From Hypholoma sublateritium FD-334 SS-4 (lineage: Eukaryota > Basidiomycota > Agaricomycetes > Agaricales > Strophariaceae): a DNA stretch of 64,000 bases. Location of the stretch: contig KN817527.1 of assembly GCA_000827495.1 (NCBI GenBank), positions 341,203 to 405,202 of the forward strand, written 5' to 3'. Made by a program: the position numbers and the translations under genes. Below the pieces are notes generated by a model. It worked only from the letters and a program-made list of their open reading frames with translations, was not told the DNA's origin and did no database searches. This document shows positions 38,369 to 50,039 of the stretch, piece after piece. Position 1 is the first letter of the stretch. Each line of letters begins with the position of its first letter.

Positions 38369-39005
38369 ACTCCACCGAGGTCAAACGACGGGATGTGGTA
38401 TATCATCCGGTGTATAACCTCCTTATATATGTTATTCAGGTCGATGAAAGTGGGGCCCCAAAGTCCTGACCGCCACGTCGCGGCGCGACCCTCCCGAAAA
38501 TTTCCCGCCCATGGACGATATTTTCACCTCCTATCTTTAGAAAGGTGGAATTTCGAATAGAAATAGAAAGGAAGATCTAAAACAATCGTTTTAAATTTGT
38601 GCAGAGGGCGTTTAAGAGCAGAAACGACGTCGAAACCTATCACATGGGCAAAGAGACCGAAAACACTGCCGTTTTCGGCCCGGCTAAGAGCCACTTGCCC
38701 CTCGCCACGCGAGAGCATGGGCTGGGGCTTATGCACTTTCTCCGAGCGGGAGGTGCTTATTTCTGATCACATCTTGAACGTTAAGCTGTCAGGGAATGAC
38801 TGCAGTTCGTTGCTCGATGATCGATACCTTGGGTACTTTGATGCGGCCTTGTCAGTAAGCTAGACGCCCAAATAAGCGCCCTGGCTGTGCCTGAGACCGA
38901 CAGTGTAAGGTCGAAAACAATGGATAATGTAATTGAAATTATTTAACAGAACATTACACATATATTATCATATTATCATACTGTGAAACGATTCAGAGGA
39001 TGCAA
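38369..39005. other. Intergenic between SGNH esterase and unknown gene
   Basis: The minus-strand TATATAAGG at 38430-38422 is a likely TATA box for the esterase. The rest (38500-39005) shows no gene. Confidence 0.45.
38422..38430 (-). promoter_or_regulatory. TATA box of the SGNH esterase
   Basis: TATATAAGG on the minus strand, 54 bp upstream of the start codon at 38368. Confidence 0.45.
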
Positions 39006-40498
39006 TCAGAAGAGGCCTCGAACAAAGCTCGTTAAACGATCAGATATCTGCAAAGTCGCTGAGCGGCGTGTTGAAACTTCCTGCCATCTCGCGGCAGGCT
39101 TAGGAATCGTCTCTACAATGGTGGGTTCCCTTCTGAGCTTCGTCTGCGGGTAAGTGTGTCTCCGCCACGGCATCTGACGAGGTCGGTTCATGATGATGGG
39201 GATGACTGGCTCTTGCGACATAGTTTCGATAGCCTGTGAGATCGAGCTATTGGCCTTGAGTAGGATTCGTTGATATTCCGACCAGAGATTCACGGCGTCT
39301 TTCGTCTCTTCTCCAGGATTCGGGTAGTTGGTCTGACGGTTGAGTACAAGAGTGAGAAACGAAACGTGGCCATCCCAGAACACAAAAAGATCTTTGAGGG
39401 AGGAACATATGTCGTCGAGACCGTCGTATAGGAGGGAGACGCTATCTTCGGGAAAGGGATAAACGGGAGGGAGCTCCCCGGCGGGCGCCAGAGCTCCTAA
39501 AATACGAAGTGAGATGTGAATGGAGAATCTAACATGGTGAATTGTAGATACCTTTCTTCGCATACTGATTCCCCGAAGAAATTGTCGACAAGGTGCTTCT
39601 CTGGACTTTGAAGGTTTCAACCACGGCGTCAAAAGTGCGCGTTATAGATTGGATATCTCGGAGGAGGGCCCGTCCGGACCGTTGACACCGCTGCGCCGAC
39701 ACTGCGCGCTCGTTCGGCGCACGCTTGCAGGAGCTCGTAAAGTCGATAATATGGCGATACGAACTTTGAAGAAGCCGATGGACAGTCTCAAACTCGGACT
39801 TGATCATATTCTTGCTATTTGTAAATTGCTCTAGCGCCTTGGGTGATTTCTTCCGGATCAAAAGGTTGTGGACGTCGTAGAATGCCCTCGAAGCCTTCTG
39901 CATGTTATCGGAGAGTAACTCGACTGGCCAATTGATGACGGATGTTCTCTAAAATAATATCAATATACTATAAATATATTCACCGTCATCTAGCACCGAA
40001 CTAACGCACCGTGATGATCAGCTCGTCTTTACCAACAGTGAGCACGGCAGTCTCGGTGAACGACATTTTCTGTTCTTCGGAGGGCAGTGGTGAATATTTG
40101 AATGGGATCTTTACCTCGTAGAATTCTGCGCTTAAATATCGTACGGAGCACAGTATGCCGGCAGCTGGAAGTGTTTGGCACAACTACGCGAGGCGCTCCG
40201 ACAGTCCGCCACCAACTTGAATGCCCTCCGTGGACTTCATAGGACAGGACAGACGCTGATATCGTTTCAAGTTCACCGAAAAATTGTGGGGCCTTCCGTA
40301 AAATGTATCCCTGATTTTCGCGAGGAGGCTGGCTGCACCATCTGGTTGGCTGATGCATATTGAATGCCCTAGGCTAGAAGACTCGATCTCGTCCAAGTGC
40401 TGTGCAGGGTCAATGTAATCCAAGGAACACGAGGATCCATCGCTGCCGCAGGCCGCCCGGCCTTGAGGCGGGTTGCGCGTCCGAGCGTTTTTCGCCAT
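39006..40498 (-). CDS. Unknown protein, helical C-terminal half
   Basis: About 430 residues in four exons. Exon 1 starts MAKNARTRNPPQGRAACGSD. A join giving GIQV-EFYEVKIPFKYSPLP (donor GTGGCG, acceptor GCGCAG) keeps the frame, and a second join (ACG to AGAACATCC, acceptor TTTTAG) gives DELIIT-RTSVINWPVELL. The C-terminal part is helical and charged (MQKASRAFYDVHNLLIRKK, EFETVHRLLQSSYRHIIDF, WSEYQRILLKANSSISQAIE), possibly coiled-coil. No known domain, signal peptide or membrane segment is seen. Exon boundaries are moderately certain. Confidence 0.5.
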
Positions 40499-42563
40499 TA
40501 GATACGCAAAGTCAACGTATCTTCGGCCTTGATAATATGTTGCGCCTCTGGATCAATCAAAGGCATTAATGAGATTTTTTTTGAAGAAATCAGAAGTTTT
40601 GTATACTCTGTGCTACCGCTCTATTCAACCGCCGTTTATCACAACGTTTGAATTTGAACGCTTGAACAGCGTACCCGAAATTTGGTGCAAATATCCCAAA
40701 TACAGTTAGAGATCTCAAACATCTAAAATCTGCTTGAAATCATGAGGAAATGGCCTTTCGATTTGCGGCGATGAGAATCCTACGTGTGGTTGCTTGTCGG
40801 TGACGTCTCGGCAAGATCACGTCTCTTTTGGCAATTCCGCTTTAAATGACAGTTCCCCGTGGGCCGTGATACAAACTAATCCCAATTCCCCGGATTCAGT
40901 AGAGTAAATATCGGATCCATAATAATATCATACGGTTGGTGACAAAATTCAAACATTATATTCTCTTTCGTTGCGGAAGGTTGCGGCCCTGGCCTGCCAC
41001 ATTATTACACACGCATGCATATTTTGCGCTGGATTTCTGCCGAAGGTATCAAACGACCTGTGGAACATCATGGTATCAAATGTGCAATCTATCCCGACAG
41101 GCAAGATTATCAAGGAGACAGTGAGGCAGCTGTCTCACCCAGTCTCACCCGCGGTCATGCAGGATTTAGCTTGGGTCCAGAACGTCTACCGATTGGCGCT
41201 ACGAGTCTGGCACAAGGCCGCCGACATGATCACCGGGTCGGCGGCAAGCGTGCCGCGCGAGCGCAAATTTTGCGCACACGGCGTTCACCATGCAGCCTAG
41301 ATCACGTACACGCGTAAACCGGCCGTCAGTCCATTCCAAGCGATCATATGTACATATAACGCTGGATTTTCCTTCTTGAAACATCTTTACGGCACGCGCG
41401 TCGCATTTTCCATGACCAAACGTGAGCTGGTTGGAGTTCATTTGGGCTGTAGGTGCCGAAACTGCCGCTGCTTCGCCATTTGAATTTTCGAGAGGTAGCG
41501 AGGCAGTGTGATAAGATTGCGACATCGGTGCTTCATTGTTTAATGCAGGAAATTTGCACAACTAATATTTGGAATTTGCTGCGCTTACAAGCCAAAGACA
41601 CTAGAAACCTGTGATTGGGCAAGCTATTCGTTGCCACCTACGTAGGAGGTTAAATTTGGGGTGAATTCAAGGTTTAATCTGGGAAGCTTTACAGTCTGCT
41701 TTGGTTCCGGGAGTGTATAATTGATACAGGGAATAGCCCATCCCTATCGACAGTCGGATTCAGAGCTTAAATGGGAAATGATCCAGATAATCAGTGACAG
41801 ATAACAAATAAGTTTATTCGAACCCATACATATTATCACATTGTATGGGCAACATGTATTGTCAAGTCATTAGTGAGGTTCGAAGTCGGTACGAAGACTT
41901 CCTAAGTTCCGACGGGGATAATCAAGTCGAAAAATATTGAGATTTGGTGGATCAGAATCACCACTTGTATGTACTTAGTTTGAATACAGAGAAAAGCGCT
42001 GCCTTACGTCGTCTTTCGATACTCAGATGATTTTCAAGGCCTCGCGCCAGACGCGCGCCGCGTACAGCGTCTCAAGGAGGACGAACTCACACTGCGCGAC
42101 ATGCGCTGACCATCTGTTATCGCATACAGCCTCGACAACCGGACTTGATGTGCCGGGAAGTCTGGAGTCTGTACGTACTTACTATCGTTTCTATAAATAG
42201 ACAACATTTCTGAAACTGTGAATTGATGAACCACGACAAAACGATAGCAAAGGTATATTGTTGTACAAGATTCCTAGTTTAAATACGAAGTTTGGGAGAG
42301 GGCGGAAGTAGTTCGAGTCCAATAGATTTTCAATGTAGAGACAGCAGGCAGAAGCCGCGAACGAATGTGTCGATAGAAACCGAAAATAGGATATGTATAG
42401 TATTGAATGCGTTGCAGCAGCGAAGCGATCTATGATAACGCGATGAGTGTAAGGGTAAAATTACAGTGAACAGTCTATTCGGAAAAGGGGTATGAAGCAA
42501 CGAGGGGTAAATTGCGAAAACCAAAACGAAATGAAGAAATGGGGATAGCAAACAACTGACTGG
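40499..42563. other. Gene-poor region
   Basis: The only candidate is a minus-strand frame at 41525-41199. The rest, including 41600-42560, is AT-rich with no recognisable gene, repeat or RNA. Confidence 0.35.
41199..41525 (-). CDS. Possible small gene or gene fragment
   Basis: Frame MSQSYHTASLPLENSNGEAA to 41199, about 108 residues, with SSVICTYDRLEWTDGRFTRV looking protein-like and an arginine/cysteine-rich end that is less convincing. A GTACGT-type donor after FTRV (GCGTGTACGTG) would remove that tail, but no downstream exon is recognised. Plus-strand frames over the same DNA are equally open, so strand and reality are uncertain. Confidence 0.2.
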   Translation of the reverse strand: MSQSYHTASLPLENSNGEAAAVSAPTAQMNSNQLTFGHGKCDARAVKMFQEGKSSVICTYDRLEWTDGRFTRVRDLGCMVNAVCAKFALARHACRRPGDHVGGLVPDS

Positions 42564-45500
42564 TCACCAACCGTTCCTGTTCCCCATCCTGTCGATTGAT
42601 GACGTTGCACTGTCGACATCGACATCGTTTGCACCAAGATCCAGGGATTCCATGTCACCCAGCAGGATTTCGTGCTCCGGGCGCAAGAAAAGACTGCCCG
42701 GGCTCCCTGTCGTCATCGAAAAGTTCGCCGTTGTGGGCGATATGCTGGCAGCCGATGCAATCGACCTATTCGCGTGATGCCCCGGCTGGGCGAAATTGTT
42801 GTGATTGTGGTAGTCATCCGGTGGCGAGCGAGACAGCGAGCGCGCGTAGGACTGTGGCTGCGGCGCAGCGATGGGGTTTCCGAAATGCATCTGCGAGTGC
42901 TCTCCATCGAACCGGTGAGTGTCTTCTGCGCTGCCCGCACCGTCGTCGTCCAGCAGCATCGTCATGTTCGCGGGCGGGACAGGGAATATTGACGACGTGT
43001 CGCTTAGGCGGCGTTTTAGCGAAGGGGCGGCGGAGGGCGCCAGTTTATCCGAGGGCCCATGATCATCGTACGTCCTAGACGTCCCGAACGCAGGCTCGCG
43101 GTCCTCGCTGTCGTGAATGATGATTGTATTGTTGTACCCTTCATCCTCCTCATGGTCGCCTTGCCTTAGGAATTGTGGCGTAGTGTCCATAGCCAGGGGA
43201 CTACTATTACCTGGCTTCGCCAGCGGAGTGCGCAATCCGCCACTGCTACTGCTACCCTGGCTCCAGCTCTTTGTTAGCCCACCAGGCGGGCGCAGCGCTC
43301 GCGCAACTGCCAGCTCGTGCTCGTGCTGCAGTTCATCGTACGCATCCCGCAGCCCCTCGACCTCACGCTCCAGCCCCGAACATGTCTGTCGCAGGACGTC
43401 ATTTTCGCGCCTGATGGCCGGGAAGTCGTCTAGCCGATCACGTAACTGGGTGTTCTCCTCGCGCAGCATACGAACCGTGCGCTGCGCGTCGGAAAGCGCG
43501 CCAAGGAGCGCGCCCATTTCGCCCGCGTGTCGTTCCTTCAACTCGCGCACCTCCTCACGGTCACGGTCACGATCCCGCTCCCTGTCCCGGCCAGCGTACC
43601 CGAACGACTCGGACAGGCTCGTCGGCGCGGTCGATGTGGATGACTTTGGCGTGTCGCGCTCCCGACTGCTGTTTGTGAACGTAGGGCTCTCCATCAGGCC
43701 CGAGTGCCCGTACGCAGATCCGCCGTAGGCGCTCGCGCTCCCACCGTACGCGGAGAATGTCCCGCTGCCCCGTCGCCCGCCGTGGTGTCCACCGTTCGTC
43801 GGCCCGCCAGCTTCGGATACCGCCATGCGCGATTGTGCGCGGTGGTGAGCGGAGCCGTACTCTGACGCACTGCGCATCGGTGCGAACCTGTTCTGGGCCA
43901 AGAGGCCGCTACCAGCCGCTGTGCTCATCGACCCGGGCCCCGAGGGCGACGGCGACGTCGCGCCCCCGACGCTGCCGCTCCGCAAGCGCGTCGTCGTGTC
44001 GGAGAAATCGGCAGTGCGCTCCTGCTCCTGCTCCCGGTCGAAGTCTAGCAAGCCTGCCGCCCTAAAAGCCTTGGCCGTGCGCGGGCCGAGCCACTGCGGA
44101 CCCAGCACCCCGCCTCTGCCACCCCCCGCCGTGCGCTCTGAGGCGCCGCCGTCTTCTCCCTCTCCGCGCCTGGCACCCCTAGCCACATGCACGCTTGCGC
44201 TGCTGCCCGGGCGCGCGATGGAGTCGCCCCGCCGTGGGCCCGGGAAGCGCTCTTGCACGCTCATGCTACGCTTGCGCTGGCGGGCCGTCACGAGCGGCTC
44301 GCGGGGCGCCGGGACGCGTTCGCCCGAGGCGTCGGTCACGCGCAGCGACGGCGTGCGCTGGCGCATGCGCGCGGCGCTGCCGGGCCTGCTGCTCGTGTCG
44401 AAGGACGGCCGTGCCGAGTCGAACGAGGGGTGGAAGTGCGGCTCGGGATCGTACGCCGGCGCGACGTCAGGCGGTGAGTCCGCGTCGGATGCGCTGTATT
44501 GGGGCTCGGGTGACGCGGACGGGCGTCGGCTACTGTTGTTCAGTGGGCCTGCATTCGGGAAGTGACGCGTCCGTGAGTCGAATGAGTTTCCGCGCCGGAT
44601 CTCGAGGGACGGACGGCCCAGTCCGATGTCGTTTCTCAACGCAGGCACTCTACGCGAGTCCATGGAATTCCGACTCGGCGTCGATGCGAGGACGGAAGGT
44701 GACGATTTGGAGAACGATTCGGTGTTGTTGCTGTCGTGCGACCTGTTGCCGCCGAGCATGACCTGCCGCAGCGTGCGCGAGACAAAGCCTGAGGGGTTAG
44801 TGGCGCTACTTGAGGAATGTGTGTCAGAGCGTATCAGCCCTGACAACACTCTTGTTGCTCGGGAGCTAGATGCGGGGGTGGGCGGGGTGAAAAGACGCGT
44901 CGCGCGCGGGGCATTCATCGTTCGTCGAGCAGGCGTAGAAGTAGAAGCGGATGAGGTAGATGGTGGGGGAGATCCAAATGAATAATCATCACCGTTGAGT
45001 GCTAATGCGGGGGTCCGTGTAGAAATTGGAGTAGCTTTTGGTGTGCTAGGAGAAGTTCTGGTGGGAGACGGAGTAGGAATGAAGAAATCCGTCGAGGAAG
45101 GGGAGGAGGGACTTTGTGAAGAACGCAACCGGGGTAGTAGAGATGATGCTTGGCGGGCACGGGGGAGGCGGGAGGTCGATCCAGGAGATGAAGAGGGAAA
45201 TGTAGGAGTAAGATCTGCCTCCGCGCGGAAAGAAGGAGACGATCCATTCGGGGCTGGGATGGTAAAACTGGCATCTGTATCCTCGTCCACGTCGATGACC
45301 ACAGGCTCCTTGTCTTCCTGCCACCGCCCCATGGACTGCGTCGAGGACGTGCTCTTGCGCATGGCTTCCCGCACCTGGTCCGCTAGATGGTCCGTCGGTA
45401 GTTCGAGCATCGAAGTGTCGCCATCCACCTCGTCGTCCGTTTTTTGCATAACCTTCGTCACTTCTCGTGTCAGTGTGCTTTGGGCGCGCGGTTTAGCCGA

Positions 45501-46175
45501 GTCCGCAAAGAAAGGGACATGCTTAGACACCCCTGAACTGTCAGCTTCAATAATGGTAGATAGCTCAGCAGACGCGAGCGGGCTCGGCGAAGGCGTTCTT
45601 TGAGAAAATGGCGATTCTACTACACTTCAGCCATAATTCATTTAGAAGACAAAGAACGTACCGGCCGCCGATAATCCCTCGCTAGAAATCCCTTCTGGGT
45701 GCCTCGGGAGAGGCTTTTCAAGTCGCGACAACGATACCGACCTCCGAATAGGCGTATCGTCTACTGGCGTGCGGTCGATGGAGATGACGGGTGTGGCCTC
45801 ATTCGACAGCGAGCTGTTGCGCTCACGCTCCCTCCCCACGTTCATCGACCGCCTGACCGAACCAAAGTTTGCAAAGGGGCTCCTTGACGTATTCGGCGAT
45901 GCTGTGGACGACGGCGTGGAGTTCTTGCTGGACCCAAAAGGTAAAAGCGAGCGTAAAGCGCGGAAAGAAGGTATGCCTGAACCTGCAGGACTGGGTGTGT
46001 TGGTCTGGGGGCCACTGACAGAGCCGGGCGAGTAGCCTATGCCTTGCATCTGCGGGCTCGCGGTCCCTTGCGCGTTGCTCACGGATTGCCTTCGCGAAGT
46101 ACTTCCGGAGGAAAAGACTCCCTTCTTCGTCGTCGGCGTCGTTGATAGCGCGTCTGGAAGGAGTTGCGCAGCCAT
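42564..46175 (-). CDS. Large Ser/Pro-rich coiled-coil protein
   Basis: Two exons joined by a 45-nt intron (GTACGT; GTGTAG) that keeps the frame as LSAAVESPFSQRTPSPSPLA, for about 1,190 residues. Most of the protein is low-complexity Ser/Pro/Thr/Arg sequence with Gly-Ser-Ala-Tyr repeats (SAYGGSASAYGGSAYGHS). One charged coiled-coil lies about two-thirds along (RDRERDRDREEVRELKERHA, then LSDAQRTVRMLREENTQLRD, LEREVEGLRDAYDELQHEHE). A short polar, probably disordered tail with SDTSSIFPVPP follows. This layout suggests a cytoskeleton- or polarity-associated scaffold, but no named family is recognised. Long antisense frames here are shadows of its GC-rich codons. Confidence 0.75.
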
Positions 46176-47024
46176 TTGGAATTCCTTCTACAAGCTGTCG
46201 AGAATAGTGGCTGGAAAGGGCTTCTTGAATCTCCAGAGATATCAGAAAGAGACTGTAGACATGACTGGGGGCCTGTAAGCTTCGGCAGCCTCAGGCGAAG
46301 CGGACTGAGTTCAACCTTTCACGATGGAATCCCTTTGACAAAAGGAGAAGGACCCTGAGCAAAATACGATCATTCACACGAACTCGGTAATAATTACCAT
46401 TAGTGTCGTTTGTACTCAGCCATACTCAGCCTCCCTAAACCATTCACTCTTACCTTTTCAACCTTCGCTAACTGTTATACAGTGGTAAATTTACACCAAA
46501 TCCTTGGTCAGAAGGGCCAATATCTTCAATTTTTATCGACTTTAGCGTGCTTGCAACTTGCCCGAGATTATGCGACTCGAATGCACAGATCATGAATTAA
46601 CGAGAGCTGTAATACTGTACTAGTAGGGGCATCCGCCGCGGCTGCTCCGTGGGATTGGGCGTGTATTTATGTTAGATTGTTCTATTTTCTGCCTACTTCC
46701 TAGCATGGGCTAGAACTCAAATTTCGTCTGAATCTGGGTCAGCGATTCTGGTGTAGTTTCGGGTTCTTGTTTATGTAAGTGCACTGACGGATAATAACTA
46801 ATAGGCCGATTTGATTCATACTCTAGTTAGAGAAAATCAACGCATTATTTGATAGAGCAAATATTACACATGGATTTCGGAGGGCCCAGAGAGCTAATCT
46901 TGCAGTTGTACAGATACGAGTATATAAGTCTCAAACGGAAAAGAAACTAATTAGCACCATCATTCTCATTCATTTTTACCCATAGACCACCCTAGACACG
47001 AGAATCACCATCATGATCAGCGTC
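46176..47024. other. Intergenic with an isolated TATA/CT promoter-like segment
   Basis: Holds the upstream region of the large coiled-coil gene. At its right end is a plus-strand TATATAAG (46921-46928) with CT-rich sequence and an ATG at 47013, pointing into the 3' end of the P450. Confidence 0.4.
46921..46928 (+). promoter_or_regulatory. Orphan TATA box pointing into P450 3' end
   Basis: TATATAAG is followed by CATTCTCATTCATTTTTACC and CACCATCATGATC, a layout like a fungal start region. The ATG at 47013 opens only six codons (MISVLH) before a stop, and the DNA beyond is the antisense of the P450's last exon. It is either a truncated gene's promoter or chance. Confidence 0.3.
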
Positions 47025-49463
47025 TTACACTAGTGAGATCGGCAAGTGGAGACCTACGTTGGCATACATCGTCAAATGCATCTTGGGGAACACTTTTTCC
47101 GTCGCCTTGCGGCCCGTCGCTTGTGCCCACTCCATGGGCGGCTGGGCCTCCGGCGGCGCAGACGCAAGGTCGAGCTCCACTGAGCTGAACGCCTGCAGGA
47201 GGCGGATGATCATGAACGACATCTCATTGTACGCGAACTGGGGAAGGAGGCGATGAGCGTGCGTGCATTTTTTGGAGACATCGGGAGCGGTACCTGCTGC
47301 CCAAGACAGATGCGCGGGCCGGCGTTGAATGGCAGAAAGATGAATGGGTTTTTGGAGACGTATTTCTGGAGGCGCGCGTCCAGGAAGCGGTCGGGGTCGA
47401 ATTCTTCCGCTAGGAAACAGCGTCAGTGTCACAGCCATTAGAGACACGAGGGATTGGTATACCATCTGGGCCCCAGAGATCCTTGCGTCTGTGCATCATG
47501 AAGACAGAATACGCAGTCCTATGCGAAAATTGACAGTTAATTAGAGGGTGGTAGCATCAGTTACGCGCAATCTTACTTAGTGCCCGCAGGAATAAAATAC
47601 GGTGGTTTGGATGGGTCTTCCGATACCCATGTGGTGTCTTTGACACTTTCACGGATATTGAATGGTCTAAGAGAGAAAACGAGCATTCAAAAGTTAACGT
47701 AGGTCAGGTGTTGACATCATACAACGTACACGATGGGATACAAGCGTAGCGTTTCTGATTAACAGTCAGCCCAATTCACATACCGCAGTAGGAAAGGAGG
47801 ATGCTTACCATTGATGACGGCACGAAGATACTTCATGTCGCGGATATCGTCATAGTCAGGCCGACGATTGGGTCCAATCTTGGAGATAATCTCATCCCGC
47901 AGCCGCGCGAGAACGTCCGGGTACGACGCAAGAAAGTAGAAGATGAATGTCAGCGTAGAGGCTGTGGTGTCTCTCCCAGCTGCGAAGTACAAATATACAT
48001 GAGTAAGCGGGCCCCGACAGGTAGGGCAATTCACATGCCTATCATGATGTTGAGGCTGACAGAAAACATTAGCACAAAGCGCAGCAAACGAACTAGTGTA
48101 ATGAAGAACTCGCATTTCGTCTTTCAGGACGACTGGATCATCCGTAACGTTCACCAGATGGTCGAGCAGCGTAGCATCGTCGGAGTCTGTGACGCCCTTT
48201 TCCTGCGGGGACGCCTTCTGCTTCTTGCGAAGGGCCTCCTTGACGATGGGCTCGATGTACGCGTTCACCACCTGCATAGGTTGATAGCTCTTGTCGGCTG
48301 TGGTCTCAAACAATGGCCACACCCAGCCAGAGCGCTCCCTGATCGAGATGACCTCCTGCGCTTGCAGGAAAGCGCGAGCGAATTGGTTGGCGGCATCGCC
48401 CTTGGCCGTGAGTTGAACGATTGGGAAGTAGGTCGCGTTGTGCGGGTACGGCAGACCCGCGGAGAGAGACTCGACGCAGTTCCCGAACAAGAACTCTGTG
48501 GCGGAATCGAGGGTGAAGCGCGACATCAGGTCCTAGAAGGTGATTAGCTTGACATACGGGGGGAGATAGTATTGCACACACCTGGAAATCTACGGCATAC
48601 CCTTCACGAAGGCGTTCGCGCAGTTTGTTGATAGCCAGTTGACTGCGACGATCGAATAATTCAAAGTGGCTGATTTTCTCGCGGGTAAACATCGGACGTG
48701 TTATCGAGCGATGGAACCTTCACGACACGTTGAAAAGTCATAGGGGTGTGTGTTGCAGGGGATTACTTACTTCCACATTTCGCCTTTATATTGTAAGAAT
48801 ATGCATGGTTATCCTGCATTGAAGAGAAACTTACCGTCTGAATTGAAGACCCCAGTGCCCAAAACTGCCTCCATGTTATTGTGGAATCGCGGTCCTGGCT
48901 TTGTATAAGCATCTGGCGTGGCGATTGCCAGTGACAGTCATAACTGCATTACCTTTCACATAATTCTGGAAGTCGGTAGCCAAGATGGTTTTGATGTGCT
49001 CAGGGGACGTCGTCAGAATGAGGTCGGACCACAAAACTCGCATATTGACAACTGGCCCGTATTTCTTGAGAAGGTCGTCGAGGCCGTCGCCTGAAGCAGG
49101 TGTCAATTCACATAACAATCAACAGATTTATAGCTGGAACATACCTGGATACCCAACCTCCAGGTTCTTGATCTGGATATGGAGTACGTCGAGGTTTCCA
49201 GGATATGCGCCTTGCACCTCCGGTACGATTCGCGCGCCGAGGGCGTACGACCTACGCCACCTCGAGATCTTTTGGCCGACAACATAGATTGTGGACATCA
49301 GAGGCACGCTGCCTGCGCAGGCTGCTAGGACCATCCATCTAGGAATGTCGTACCCCGCTCGGGCTGCCAGATAAGAAACCGAGGTAGAGGCGAAGATACC
49401 ATATCCAACGAAGAAGACGAGTCCTTTGGTGAGGTAATCCACCCCTGGGGTGATGACGACCAT
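47025..49463 (-). CDS. Cytochrome P450, CYP63-like
   Basis: About 590 residues in many exons. An N-terminal membrane region ([20 protein letters not shown], then [20 protein letters not shown]) anchors the enzyme in the ER. Then come the P450 core [20 protein letters not shown], the CVES/GLPYPHN block, I-helix [10 protein letters not shown] with the oxygen-activating Thr, K-helix [15 protein letters not shown] and the heme loop [15 protein letters not shown] with the Cys ligand. The last exon ends PISLV at 47025. All catalytic motifs are intact. The N-terminal layout and [13 protein letters not shown] sequence resemble the CYP63 family of white-rot fungi; the substrate is unknown. One intron (47980-48040) uses a GC donor. 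Divergent from the TFIIIC gene, sharing a 0.6-kb promoter region. Confidence 0.85.
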
Positions 49464-50039
49464 GATGAGGAATATAGAATGTGTCTTATGTTGTGGGAAG
49501 TCTTTGGGTGTTCACTTTTTGCGTCCGTGCGTCCGTCTATAAGTATGGCTTGGGAGTTATTTTAAGTGGCACTTGTGATAATGTCAGTTTCCAGCTTGCC
49601 GTAGCATTCGTCAGCAAGAAGGTAGAAGCAAGAATCATAAGTCAGAGCTTTGGGGAGTATTTTGGTCACAAGGCGACTGAATTAGAGGGTCAAGGAGTGA
49701 GATCAGATGTCGTGATTCAGTCGTCTCCATAGCTAGACCATTTCAAGGTCCAAGCTTGATTGAATATGCCGATGCAGGCGGCGCATCCGCACTGCAATCC
49801 GTGTTTTTCTCGACAGTTGAAAGAGAGTAAAGTCAAAGTAAAGTAGGAGAAGACAGCAGAGTCCAGACGGCCGGGTCGGGATCATCATCACGTCAGTTGT
49901 TTTCCTCGCGTAAGCATATTTCGGCCACACGGGATCACGATTCGTGACTTTGGGACGACGCGCCTGGCGTTCGAGCGTCGCTACTTGTTTGCTGCGATCA
50001 ACCCAACGCCAGCCAAATTTTGACACTTCATCGACAGAC
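49464..50039. other. Divergent promoter region, P450 / TFIIIC
   Basis: Separates the oppositely directed starts at 49463 and 50040. The open frame at 49733-50065 (-) has no recognisable content and overlaps the TFIIIC start, so it is not taken as a gene. Confidence 0.45.

Noticed and set aside
40936..41317. Three overlapping plus-strand frames over one locus
   Set aside because: All read equally well with different translations, have no domain, and only one starts with ATG, so I treat them as chance frames.
43117..45603. Large plus-strand frames over the coiled-coil gene (43921-44565, 44187-44477, 44195-44761, 44995-45603)
   Set aside because: Antisense shadows of the GC-rich minus-strand exon, with low-complexity Arg/Ser/Ala sequence and no start context or domain.
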